A stretch of DNA of 22,082 nucleotides from Candidatus Omnitrophota bacterium (GTDB lineage: Bacteria; Omnitrophota; Gorgyraeia; Gygaellales; Profunditerraquicolaceae): contig VGKM01000007.1 of assembly GCA_016867005.1 (NCBI GenBank), positions 1 to 22,082 on the forward strand, given 5' to 3'. A program made the position numbers and the translations under genes. Shown piece after piece: positions 6,237-13,584 of this stretch. The notes beneath the pieces are model-generated. The model made no database searches and had not been told where the DNA came from. It saw only the letters and a list, made by a program, of their open reading frames with translations. Numbering within the stretch: the stretch's first letter is position 1; each line of letters begins with the position of its first letter.

Positions 6237-6630
6237 CAAGGCCTCCCTTTTCAAGCGATTTAAACAAAGTTCCGGCGATAAGTTCTTTTGCATAAGTACT
6301 CGGCGAAGCAACCTCTACCTGTGTTTTATTATCGCCGATTTTCGTGAAAAATATCCCCACCGGAGTAGTATTGGTTTCTGAAACAAAGATCGCAATCAGG
6401 TTTTTCTTGGGGTCTTCCGTATAGATGTAAGCCAAGATACGCCCCAAAATCTTTTTTGTCAGGTCATAAGTTGTCTTATAATCATAATCAAAGACCTTGC
6501 TTGAGGCCTTTGCCCTCGCCTCCTCAATTTGTTTGGTAGAAATACCGGCGATCCCCCTTGCGGCCTCTTTGAAATTAGCGCATCCGCTCATCAAAATAAC
6601 AGCCAAAGCCAAAACTATAAATGTACGCAT
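6202..6630 (-). CDS. Small lipoprotein of unknown function
   Basis: A short signal peptide MRTFIVLALAVILMSGC ends in a lipobox (LMSGC), followed by about 125 residues with a helix rich in Lys, Glu and Ala, then two or three beta strands (NLIAIFVSE, TPVGIFFTKIG, KTQVEVAS) and a C-terminal helix (YAKELIAGTLFKSLEKG). This resembles DUF3568-type or similar small alpha/beta lipoproteins, but I cannot assign a family. ATG 6630 is preferred over 6645 because AAGGAGG sits four bases before it and the resulting signal peptide is the right length. The last 35 bases overlap the MazG-like gene. Confidence 0.7.
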   Translation of the reverse strand: MRTFIVLALAVILMSGCANFKEAARGIAGISTKQIEEARAKASSKVFDYDYKTTYDLTKKILGRILAYIYTEDPKKNLIAIFVSETNTTPVGIFFTKIGDNKTQVEVASPSTYAKELIAGTLFKSLEKGGLDDEKLSDKQVD

Positions 6631-6644
6631 AATACCTCCTTGCA

Positions 6645-8657
6645 TTATTCATTGATCACTTTCCAGATCCTATCTAAATTCTTTCTTGTTTCTTCTTCGC
6701 CGATCCGGGCGAATTCTTTGGCCCTGGACAACTCAAGCCAATGCATACCGCCTGTTGAAGGATGCAATACGATATCCGCAAGCCCGGCCTCCCTCTGCGC
6801 AAGCTCTGATTGCATATATTCGATGCTGGAGAATATAGAATCAAGTATATTGGTTTTAAACTTCCCCCTCAAATAATTTTTTAAATCAAACCACCGCCTT
6901 TTTTTTACCGTTTCATAAGTAATAGAGAGCTCTCTTTTAAGGAATTCACGCTGGCTTATAATATCCTGCCGCGTAGGAGTAACATTAACGGCGATTATTT
7001 TATTGATACCCATCATAAACAGCGGTTCTGTCGGCAGCGGATGGATCACTCCGCCGTCAAAAAGGGCTGCTTCTTTAAATGCAAACGGCCTGAACACCCC
7101 GGGCATGGCGCAACTGGCCATAACCGCATCCAAAAGGGGCCCTTTTTCAAAAATAATCGGCTCTTTTTCCTTAACATCGCTTGCGACGATCTTTAAGGGG
7201 AGCTTTAAGTCATAAAAAGTTTTGCTCCCCAGGTATCTTTTAAGAAAATTGTGAAGCTTGTTCCCTTTGATAAAACCCGCAAAAGGAAGCGTTAAATCGA
7301 TCAGGCTCCAGACGTATTTCGGCTCTTTAAATTCCTGGGTTATCTTAAGTATTTGGGCTGAAGAATGCCCGGTTGCCCAAAGTGAGGCAATAATGGCGCC
7401 CATGCTGGAACCGGCGATCACATCTATCGGGATTTTTTCTTCTTCGATCACCTTCAATACCCCTATATGGCAGAATCCGTATGCAACACCCACTCCTAAA
7501 GCCAGGCCTACCAGGCGGTCTCCGACCTGGCGCGCGATCCTCCTGATCACCCTGGCATATTCCGATTCCGGGCCATCCAGCACTATTCTGTCGCTGGATA
7601 ATAATTCGATCCTGGGCAGCGTGGCAAACACGTTATGCCCCAGAAAATCAATTTGCTGCAAATGGGTCAGCTTTGAGAATTTGTACTCATTAACGATAAT
7701 CTTGATCTTATTCTCCTGAAAATGAAAATCATATTTTAACCGTTCAATCAGATTATGCGTCCGGCGCAGGTCAACTGTGTCGGGGCTTGTAAGGATATGG
7801 ATATAATCGGACTGATTAAGCGCTTTAAAAACAAACTGGTCCATTAATGACGGCAGGTCCAAAACAAGGTAATTATAATCATTGACGAGAAAAGTAAATA
7901 TATCGACCAGCTTCCGCAGGCAGGTTTGGTCATCGGGGTCATAAGCAAAAAACAAAACATCAATGCCGAATTTATCCCTCTCGATCAGTTGTTTTACATG
8001 CGAATAATCCGATGCCGCGGAGGCCAGATCAAATATTTTAAATTCTCTGCCTAAATCCATACGGCTCGGGAGTGAATGCACTTTGTCTTTAGGGGCGACA
8101 TCCAGGATGATCACCGATTTTCCGGTCTCTTTATACAAGCCAAGGGCAAGATTCAATGCATAAATGCTTTTTCCTGCCTGGGAATAAGAACTAAAAACTG
8201 AAACCACCATGCTTTCAAAAACACTTTTCTGATGGATATCCTTATTCTTCAGGCGGCGGGAAAGGGTCTGGCTCAGGCCAATTGCCATTTCCGGGATCCT
8301 CTTGAGGATAAAATCAAAATCTTCTTTTTTTATAACGAGCAGCCGGCAATCATTCAATGCCCTTGCGCTTACCGAATGCGGCTCTCCTGTCAGAAGCGAG
8401 ATCATGCCAAAATACTGCCCCCTATGCAGGTATTCAAGGGCCTTGGCAGCATTATTATCCTGGTGCATGAATATTTCAACCCTGCCTGAGATAACGCAAT
8501 AAAAAAAAGATGCGGGCGAGCCCTCTTCATAAATAAGCTGGCCTTTTTTAAATTCTGCTACTTTCGAACGTTCATTAAGCAGCGCCTGCTGTTCTTTGTT
8601 TGCCTTTGAAAAAAGAGGGATTTCTTTAATAATCAGCGCTTTATCAGCATATTCCAT
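6645..8657 (-). CDS. cNMP-binding / MinD-like / patatin phospholipase fusion
   Basis: The 670-residue protein has three parts. Residues 10-140 form a cyclic-nucleotide-binding-like sensor domain (VAEFKKGQLIYEEGSPASFFYCVISGR, GQYFGMISLLTGEP). Residues 148-370 look like a MinD/ParA/CpsD-type P-loop ATPase with SSYSQAGKS (156-164), LDVAP (Asp186) and LVLDLPS (Asp267). Residues 383-600 form a patatin-like lipid hydrolase with GSSMG (nucleophile Ser418) and DGG (Asp534). Fusions of cNMP and patatin domains are known, e.g. NTE-like and mycobacterial proteins; the ATPase-like domain between them is uncommon. The P-loop lacks the signature lysine of the MinD group (Tyr158 stands there), and the patatin oxyanion motif is degenerate (LGVGVAYG instead of SGGGARG). 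It starts two bases after the GH1 gene. Confidence 0.88.
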   Translation of the reverse strand: MEYADKALIIKEIPLFSKANKEQQALLNERSKVAEFKKGQLIYEEGSPASFFYCVISGRVEIFMHQDNNAAKALEYLHRGQYFGMISLLTGEPHSVSARALNDCRLLVIKKEDFDFILKRIPEMAIGLSQTLSRRLKNKDIHQKSVFESMVVSVFSSYSQAGKSIYALNLALGLYKETGKSVIILDVAPKDKVHSLPSRMDLGREFKIFDLASAASDYSHVKQLIERDKFGIDVLFFAYDPDDQTCLRKLVDIFTFLVNDYNYLVLDLPSLMDQFVFKALNQSDYIHILTSPDTVDLRRTHNLIERLKYDFHFQENKIKIIVNEYKFSKLTHLQQIDFLGHNVFATLPRIELLSSDRIVLDGPESEYARVIRRIARQVGDRLVGLALGVGVAYGFCHIGVLKVIEEEKIPIDVIAGSSMGAIIASLWATGHSSAQILKITQEFKEPKYVWSLIDLTLPFAGFIKGNKLHNFLKRYLGSKTFYDLKLPLKIVASDVKEKEPIIFEKGPLLDAVMASCAMPGVFRPFAFKEAALFDGGVIHPLPTEPLFMMGINKIIAVNVTPTRQDIISQREFLKRELSITYETVKKRRWFDLKNYLRGKFKTNILDSIFSSIEYMQSELAQREAGLADIVLHPSTGGMHWLELSRAKEFARIGEEETRKNLDRIWKVINE

Positions 8658-8659
8658 GC

Positions 8660-9874
8660 CTAAATTGCCCCTGTTTTACAGACCTCTGCGTATTTTCTTG
8701 CACTATCCCTGGGTGTCCGGGCATATGTATCATAATTAACTTCATTTAACCCGAACCTCGGGGTAAAACCCTTATCCCATTCAAAATTATCCAAAAGCGA
8801 CCAATATAAATAACCGGCCACCTTAACACCGTTACCTATTGCCTGATGCAATTGCTTTAAATGCCCGTAGATATATTCCCAGCGAAGGCCGTCGTCGTCC
8901 GTGCAGATGCCGTTTTCCGTAATGATAACCGGGAGGTTGTATTTCTTAAAACATATAAGCAGATTATATAATCCCTCCGGGTAGATATCCCAACCGAGAG
9001 AATTTTTCTTGAGCGGATGGTGATTCAGAGAGCAGGTATCCATAATCAGGTTAGCGATACCCCAATTTTTTACCTCGACGAGCTGACGGGAATAATAATT
9101 GAGGCCGATAAAATCAATGGCGTTGTGCCTTGTAAGCTTATCGATGATCCTTATGTTGTACCAATAATCCCTTAAGATTGTACCCAGCCTGTCCAGGAAA
9201 TTATCCCGGCAGGCGACAAATGCCTGTACGTTTTTTGCGATAGAAACGTTCGGCTTATCCAGGCCCAGGTCATTATAAAGCTTATGGATCAACCTGTATG
9301 CTTTGATATGCGCAGCGACCAAATGCCCCTCTGCCCTCATTGCAGAAAGCACGCTTTTTTTCTGGGGAGGCCAAACGCCTAAAATATAGCTATGATAAAT
9401 ATACACCAACGGCTCATTAATGGTAATCCAAAATCGCACCCTCCCGGCTAAGGCAGAAACGACAAATTTACAATAACGCAAGAAATATTTGACTGCCGCC
9501 GGGTTCTCCCATCCGCCGGAATCCGACAGCCAAAGAGGGTTTGTAAAATGGTGCAGTGTCACAACCGGCTCCATGCCGCGCGAAACCAAAGCGTCGATTA
9601 CTTCAATATAATGTTTTAATTCCTGTTCAGAAAATTCCCCTTCTTGCGGCTCAAGACGGGCCCATTCCAGGGATAAGCGGTGGGCGTTATGGTTCTGGCT
9701 TCTGGCGAGCTCGAAATCCTGGGCGAATAATTCATATTGACGGCAGGCAGGCCCTGAATTAACCAGCCCGTTTTTCTTTTCCCAGTGCCACCAGTCGGAA
9801 TTGGAATTGCCGCCCTCCACCTGATAACTGGAAGTAGCGGCGCCCCAGAGGAAATTTTGCGGAAAATGCAGCAT
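8660..9874 (-). CDS. Family GH1 beta-glycosidase
   Basis: This 404-residue retaining beta-glycosidase has the GH1 N-terminal signature FLWGAATSSYQVEGG, the acid/base Glu154 in TINEP and the nucleophile Glu320 in ITENG, plus WSLLDNFEW and FGLNEV near the C terminus, which form the glycone subsite. It lacks a signal peptide, so it should act in the cytoplasm on imported beta-linked disaccharides or glycosides. It is somewhat shorter than the usual 440-470 residues. The first gene of the cluster, it has a TATAAT box only seven bases upstream of ATG and no Shine-Dalgarno sequence, suggesting a leaderless transcript. The exact sugar specificity cannot be read from the sequence. Confidence 0.92.
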   Translation of the reverse strand: MLHFPQNFLWGAATSSYQVEGGNSNSDWWHWEKKNGLVNSGPACRQYELFAQDFELARSQNHNAHRLSLEWARLEPQEGEFSEQELKHYIEVIDALVSRGMEPVVTLHHFTNPLWLSDSGGWENPAAVKYFLRYCKFVVSALAGRVRFWITINEPLVYIYHSYILGVWPPQKKSVLSAMRAEGHLVAAHIKAYRLIHKLYNDLGLDKPNVSIAKNVQAFVACRDNFLDRLGTILRDYWYNIRIIDKLTRHNAIDFIGLNYYSRQLVEVKNWGIANLIMDTCSLNHHPLKKNSLGWDIYPEGLYNLLICFKKYNLPVIITENGICTDDDGLRWEYIYGHLKQLHQAIGNGVKVAGYLYWSLLDNFEWDKGFTPRFGLNEVNYDTYARTPRDSARKYAEVCKTGAI

Positions 9875-9881
9875 AAAACGT

Positions 9882-9887
9882 ATTATA
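9882..9887 (-). promoter_or_regulatory. -10 box directly before the GH1 start codon
   Basis: TATAAT on the minus strand lies seven bases before the ATG of the GH1 gene, which would put the transcription start at or very near the start codon. No good -35 hexamer is seen at 16-18 bases. There is no ribosome binding site between the box and the ATG, consistent with a leaderless message. Confidence 0.4.
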
Positions 9888-9902
9888 TCATCAAAAAAAG
9901 AG

Positions 9903-9944
9903 AAAATCCCAACAAAAATGATTTTTCTTATTTGTTGGGATTTT
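9903..9944 (-). terminator. Rho-independent terminator, bidirectional in form
   Basis: A 14-bp perfect stem pairs 9903-9916 with 9931-9944 (core ATCCCAACAAA/TTTGTTGGGAT). The run of A residues at 9893-9899 becomes a U-tract for minus-strand transcripts, so it ends the peptidoglycan-binding protein message; on the plus strand a T-run is also present. It lies just upstream of the GH1 promoter. Confidence 0.8.
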
Positions 9945-9963
9945 TTCTAAGCTTTAAGGACAG

Positions 9964-10401
9964 TTATTTAGTTTCAGCAGGCATATTAAGATGCTTGCTT
10001 AATTCCGCCCAGGTCTTCGGCCCTACTTTTCCGTCGGCAGCTAAACCGCTTGCCTTCTGGAAATCTTCGATCGCCTTTAAGGTCTTAGGTCCCTTTTTTC
10101 CGTCTACATTACCGGCATAATAACCCGCATTCTTCAGGGCTTGCTGAATTTGCACGGTTGTCGGCTTATAGGGGCCTTGCGGGGGCATGGCTTCCAATTT
10201 CTGCTCCATCGGCATCGGCGCGGTAGTCGTAGCCTGGATTGCCGGCGTTTTTTCAGGTACGGCTGTTTGCATCCCGGCATCGCTTAAGGCCTCTATTGAC
10301 ATCGGTTCCTGCATTTCTTCCAAGGTCTGCTGTTTTTTACCGCATCCAAACACACAGACAGAAACCGCCAAAACTAAAATAATGAATCCGAACTTCCTCA
10401 T
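9964..10401 (-). CDS. Lipoprotein with peptidoglycan-binding domain
   Basis: The 145-residue protein has a lipoprotein signal peptide (MRKFGFIILVLAVSVCVFGC, lipobox VFGC), a Pro/Thr/Ala/Met-rich linker (about 25-78) and a PG_binding_1 domain at about 79-140 (TTVQIQQALKNAGYYAGNVDG, then KKGPKTLKAIEDFQKASGL and DGKVGPKTWAEL). This domain binds cell-wall peptidoglycan; with a lipid anchor the protein could tether the outer membrane to the wall. It is a single-gene unit with its own sigma70-like promoter and a strong terminator at 9903-9944. Translation starts at ATG 10401, preceded by GGGAGGTGA at good spacing. Confidence 0.88.
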   Translation of the reverse strand: MRKFGFIILVLAVSVCVFGCGKKQQTLEEMQEPMSIEALSDAGMQTAVPEKTPAIQATTTAPMPMEQKLEAMPPQGPYKPTTVQIQQALKNAGYYAGNVDGKKGPKTLKAIEDFQKASGLAADGKVGPKTWAELSKHLNMPAETK

Positions 10402-10431
10402 TTTTTTTCACCTCCCTTTATGTTTAGTTTT

Positions 10432-10459
10432 ATTGTAATACTTCTTAATAAAAAATCAA
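10432..10459 (-). promoter_or_regulatory. Sigma70-type promoter of the peptidoglycan-binding lipoprotein
   Basis: On the minus strand TTGATT (10454-10459) and TACAAT (10432-10437) are 16 bases apart, giving a transcription start about 22 bases before the ATG of the lipoprotein gene and leaving room for its GGGAGGTGA ribosome binding site. Confidence 0.6.
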
Positions 10460-10477
10460 TTAAAATCACGCTTAACC

Positions 10478-10508
10478 AACCTATTCCACACCCGGTGTGG
10501 AATAGGTT
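10478..10508. repeat. 31-bp perfect palindrome after the MFS gene
   Basis: Arms of 15 bases (AACCTATTCCACACC and its complement) surround a single central C. It begins two bases into the stop codon of the MFS gene and precedes the promoter of the lipoprotein gene. It may act as a transcript 3'-end hairpin, though no T-run follows on the minus strand, or as a binding site for a dimeric regulator acting on the promoter at 10432-10459. Confidence 0.7.
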
Positions 10509-11703
10509 AGAGTTCCTTTATCTGGGGATAAATGATGTTTATGGCCGCAAAAAACACAGTACAGATTATCCCGCTTATAAAGATGGCAAAAGACGCCCCT
10601 TTCCAATTAGCAAGGTAGCCGGCAATTAAATTACCGAACGGCATGACGCCGGCAAAAGTAAACATAAACGCGCTCATCGTCCTCCCTCTTAATCCATCCG
10701 GAACCAACACCTGGAGCAATGTATTTATCAGGCTGATGGCGGTTACCGATGACCAGCCCAGGAATACGAGCGCGATTAAAGAAAAAATAAAGACCTTGAA
10801 TAACGCAAACAGAATAAGAGAGAATGAAAAAATAAGCGAGGAGACAAACAACAGCCTTCCTTTATGCATGAAATCGCCGAGGCGTGCCAGCATTAATGCC
10901 GCGATAAGCGCGCCTATCCCTGCCGAAGACATAAGCATGCCGAATTCCCGGATTCCTACGAAAAGCACTTCTTTTGCAAAAACAGGCATAAGAATTACGT
11001 AAGATACCCCAAAAAGGCTCGTCATCCCGACCATAGTGATTAAAATCATGATTATCCGGTTACCTTTAATAAACAGGAGCCCGTCTATCATATCTTTTGT
11101 AATATGGGTGCTGGGCTTTTGTTTTAACGGGCCGTTGGTTTTTATCAAAAGCAACGCCAGTATAACCGCTAAAAAACTTATGCCGTTGACATAAAAACAT
11201 CCACTCATCCCGATCCCAGCTATCAGGATGCCGGCTAATGCCGGCCCGATAATGCGCGCAGAATTAAAGGCCGCTGAATTAAGGGCTATGGCATTCATAA
11301 GGTGCTTTTTACCGACAAGCTCTACCACTACCGACTGCCTGCTTGGGCCGTCAAAAGCCATAACGACCCCGTTCAACAAAGCTATTATCATAATTTCCGA
11401 GACATTGATGATCTTTGCGTGGGTCAGGCCCGCTAAAATAAAAGCAAGGACCATAAAGGCGTTCTGCGTAAACAAAAGGATCTTTCTTTTATCCATCCTG
11501 TCGGCAACAGCACCGCCTAATAAAGACAAGACAAAAATGGGAATGGTCCCCAAAAAACCGACTATCCCCAATAATAGGCTGGAATTAGTCAGCTGGAACA
11601 CAAGCCAGCTTTGCGCGACCATTTGGATCCAGCTCCCGATAAGCGAAATCAACATTCCGAACCAATATAACCGGAAGTTTCTGATCTTTAATGAGGAAAA
11701 CAT
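10507..11703 (-). CDS. MFS exporter, EntS/MFS_3-like
   Basis: The 398-residue protein begins MFSSLKIRNFRLYWFGMLIS, with about 12 hydrophobic helices. The NSSLLLGIVGFLGTIPIFV and loop LLGGAVADRMDKRKILL (GxxADRxxRR-type motif between helices 2 and 3) match the MFS_3/EntS group of drug and siderophore exporters. Substrate and direction are unknown; most relatives are exporters. The ATG is only five bases after the ferredoxin gene stop codon and has no clear ribosome binding site, so it probably sits at the end of the hydrogenase operon and depends on read-through coupling. Nothing in the sequence links it functionally to the hydrogenase. Confidence 0.85.
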   Translation of the reverse strand: MFSSLKIRNFRLYWFGMLISLIGSWIQMVAQSWLVFQLTNSSLLLGIVGFLGTIPIFVLSLLGGAVADRMDKRKILLFTQNAFMVLAFILAGLTHAKIINVSEIMIIALLNGVVMAFDGPSRQSVVVELVGKKHLMNAIALNSAAFNSARIIGPALAGILIAGIGMSGCFYVNGISFLAVILALLLIKTNGPLKQKPSTHITKDMIDGLLFIKGNRIIMILITMVGMTSLFGVSYVILMPVFAKEVLFVGIREFGMLMSSAGIGALIAALMLARLGDFMHKGRLLFVSSLIFSFSLILFALFKVFIFSLIALVFLGWSSVTAISLINTLLQVLVPDGLRGRTMSAFMFTFAGVMPFGNLIAGYLANWKGASFAIFISGIICTVFFAAINIIYPQIKEL

Positions 11704-11708
11704 TTATT

Positions 11709-12335
11709 TTAAGATTTTAGGACTGCTTCTCTTCTGCATTTCGGGCAGAGGATTTTGATGCGGTCGGAACGGGAATATTCGGAATCGGCCTTAGGGATGC
11801 ATCTTTCTTTTGTGCCATCGGCGGATAAAGCCAGTTCCAATACCCGCAAATAGATAAGTATGAGCGACGCGTTAGAAAAAACAAGGGGCCCCAATTTCTT
11901 AGCAACCCACAAATACTGGTCATAGGGCAGGACTTGGCTGCCGCAACCGTCGCAAAGCATCAACTCTTTCTCGATCTCCTGTTTTAACGCTTCTCTGTTC
12001 TCTGTTGTAGCAAAATCATATTCCTGAGAAAGTATTATTCCTTTTGTGGTGGGGCAATTTGCCTGGCACTGCCCGCAAAATATGCAGATATCCCAATGGA
12101 TAACAAGCTTCCTTATCCCTTTTCCGTTTACCACTGTATCTTCATAATCAATCGCATTAGAAGGGCATACTTGCGCACACGCAGTACAGCCCATACAATC
12201 ATCTTCATGAAAATACGGCCTGCCGCGGAAACGCTCATACGGCTTATGCGGCTTAAAAGGATAGGCGGTAGTATAAGGCCCTTTGATTAATGCCTTGATC
12301 GCTTCTTTTAGTTCTCTAAGTTTTGGATATTTCAT
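11709..12335 (-). CDS. Two-cluster ferredoxin subunit of hydrogenase (NuoI/HycF/MbhN-like)
   Basis: The 208-residue iron-sulfur protein carries two classical 4Fe-4S motifs, CMGCTACAQVCP (Cys47, 50, 53, 57) and CIFCGQCQANCP (Cys84, 87, 90, 94), in the order of NuoI, HycF and MbhN. These pass electrons between an external donor such as ferredoxin and the hydrogenase small subunit. The C-terminal half adds two further CxxC pairs, LCDGCG (128, 131) and LCPKC (197, 200), likely a small zinc or iron site not found in short relatives. It has no membrane segment and should sit on the cytoplasmic face. It follows mrpG after an 88-base repeat-filled gap and is probably in the same operon. Confidence 0.88.
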   Translation of the reverse strand: MKYPKLRELKEAIKALIKGPYTTAYPFKPHKPYERFRGRPYFHEDDCMGCTACAQVCPSNAIDYEDTVVNGKGIRKLVIHWDICIFCGQCQANCPTTKGIILSQEYDFATTENREALKQEIEKELMLCDGCGSQVLPYDQYLWVAKKLGPLVFSNASLILIYLRVLELALSADGTKERCIPKADSEYSRSDRIKILCPKCRREAVLKS

Positions 12336-12337
12336 GT

Positions 12338-12429
12338 GTTTTATCAGTGATTACGGTGATTTATAAAATGATTGCAGTGATAAAACGCATTAATCACCGT
12401 AATCAGCTTTCTAATCACTGTAATCACTG
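12338..12429. repeat. Cluster of 17-bp direct and inverted repeats
   Basis: The unit CAGTGATTACGGTGATT (12345-12361) recurs inverted at 12392-12405 (14 bases matching) and at 12413-12429 (16 of 17). A further inverted pair, GTTTTATCAGTG (12338-12349) with CAGTGATAAAAC (12375-12386), has one mismatch. The stop codon of mrpG lies inside the last copy, and the cluster fills the gap between mrpG and the ferredoxin gene. It may be a mobile palindromic repeat or an operon-internal RNA processing hairpin. Confidence 0.7.
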
Positions 12430-12762
12430 TTTATTACCTGCCTCATCTTCTAAGTATTTATCACATACGGATTTTTCCCAGAGCTTGACCCCTGACTTAT
12501 GGGCCCCTCTTGCCAAGGCATGCGCGGAAACGGGCGCGGTCAAAAGCAGGAATAAGATACAGAGCAATGCTTTTACTCCCGCTGCGCTAAAGCCGAATTT
12601 CACAAACACCCCGAAAAGTATTCCGCATGTGCCCAGTGTCACGCATTTTGTCGACGCCTGAAGCCGGTTATAAACATCCGGCATGCGCACCAGGCCTATT
12701 GAGCCGAATAAGTCAAAAGCAATCCCGACTACTATGAATATAAGGGCAATAATATCATTCAT
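12424..12762 (-). CDS. mrpG: Mrp antiporter subunit MrpG / MbhC-like
   Basis: This 112-residue protein has three hydrophobic helices, the IGLVRMPDVYNRLQASTKCVTLG segment and TAPVSAHALARGAH, both standard for MrpG (PhaG/MnhG). It forms part of the small-subunit antiporter core of Mrp and Mbh complexes, next to MrpE and MrpF. I placed the start at ATG 12762, giving MNDIIALIFI, with GGAAGG a few bases before it; an earlier in-frame start at 12837 lies well inside mrpF. The gene overlaps mrpF by eight bases. Its last codons and TGA are inside the repeat cluster at 12338-12429. Confidence 0.88.
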   Translation of the reverse strand: MNDIIALIFIVVGIAFDLFGSIGLVRMPDVYNRLQASTKCVTLGTCGILFGVFVKFGFSAAGVKALLCILFLLLTAPVSAHALARGAHKSGVKLWEKSVCDKYLEDEAGNKQ

Positions 12763-13093
12763 CAAAGTGCCTTCCTTCCAGGAATTTGGCCAAAGCCAAA
12801 ACTCCGATAAAGCTTTGCAGGCCCCATGCGATAGCAATATCCATATACCAGTCCTTTCCGGTATAAACGGCTAATATCGCGCAGAAGCCGATGACCAGGA
12901 TCCCAAAAATATCGGTTGCAACCGAACGGTCCGCTGCTGTCGGCCCTTTTAATACGCGGAAAAGCGACAGAAGAAAACAGATCAAAAGAAAAAGCATAAG
13001 CTTAGAAGGCGCGCTGACCTTTAAAAACGCAAAGATTATTATAATAAGCCCTGCTAAGAATATAAAACCTGACAACCAACGGATAAATTTCAC
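12755..13093 (-). CDS. mrpF: Mrp antiporter subunit MrpF / MbhB-like
   Basis: The 112-residue protein has three helices and the conserved RVLKGPTAADRSVATD loop, with the key aspartate of the MrpF family. MrpF is part of the cation-moving module of Mrp and Mbh. The length is slightly over the usual 85-95 residues because of an extra N-terminal helix (about 1-20). It overlaps mrpE by four bases (ATGA-type) and mrpG by eight, so the three small genes are translated together. Confidence 0.9.
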   Translation of the reverse strand: MKFIRWLSGFIFLAGLIIIIFAFLKVSAPSKLMLFLLICFLLSLFRVLKGPTAADRSVATDIFGILVIGFCAILAVYTGKDWYMDIAIAWGLQSFIGVLALAKFLEGRHFDE

Positions 13094-13584
13094 TCAAACA
13101 CCTCTTTTAATATGCGTTCAAACCGTAACGCGATAATTTTGTATGCGGCATCAGGATCTTGTGTTTTGACATCAATCCAGTGTACATAAAGGCAATTATC
13201 CTCATCTCCGATATCTACGGAAAGTGTACCCGGTGTCAATGTAATGAAATTAGCCAGGAATGTCTTTCCTGTTTCGGACTTAAGCGTGGTCTTTATTTTT
13301 ACTATCCCGGGATTTATGGGCAGCTTAGGGTGCAATACGCGGATTGCAACATCAATATTCGCCTTTAAACATTCCCAGGTAAACACCGCGACAAAGACAA
13401 TAAACCACCAGTAACGCCGCAGGGAAAACCACTTATGAGGAGAATCGGTAAACATATCCCCCATTGACAGTGCAACAAAAAGCGCTACCGAAACCCCCAC
13501 TAAAAGGTGCGGCCAATCAAGGCTAAAAGATAAAAGCAGCCAGAGGGCTAAAGAAATAATAAAAGTAATAAGCCGCGAACGCAT
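13090..13584 (-). CDS. mrpE: Mrp antiporter subunit MrpE / MbhA-like
   Basis: This 164-residue subunit has two or three N-terminal membrane helices and a soluble C-terminal domain with NFITLTPGTLSVDI and LYVHWIDV, the typical MrpE signature. Its start codon follows the stop codon of mrpD without a gap. In Mrp and Mbh complexes MrpE, F and G form the end of the membrane arm thought to carry the sodium pathway. Nothing unusual is seen. Confidence 0.9.
   Translation of the reverse strand: MRSRLITFIISLALWLLLSFSLDWPHLLVGVSVALFVALSMGDMFTDSPHKWFSLRRYWWFIVFVAVFTWECLKANIDVAIRVLHPKLPINPGIVKIKTTLKSETGKTFLANFITLTPGTLSVDIGDEDNCLYVHWIDVKTQDPDAAYKIIALRFERILKEVFE

Noticed and set aside
12338..12429. Short CRISPR array
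   Set aside because: Copies occur in both orientations with irregular, very short gaps and no cas genes nearby; this is a palindromic repeat cluster.
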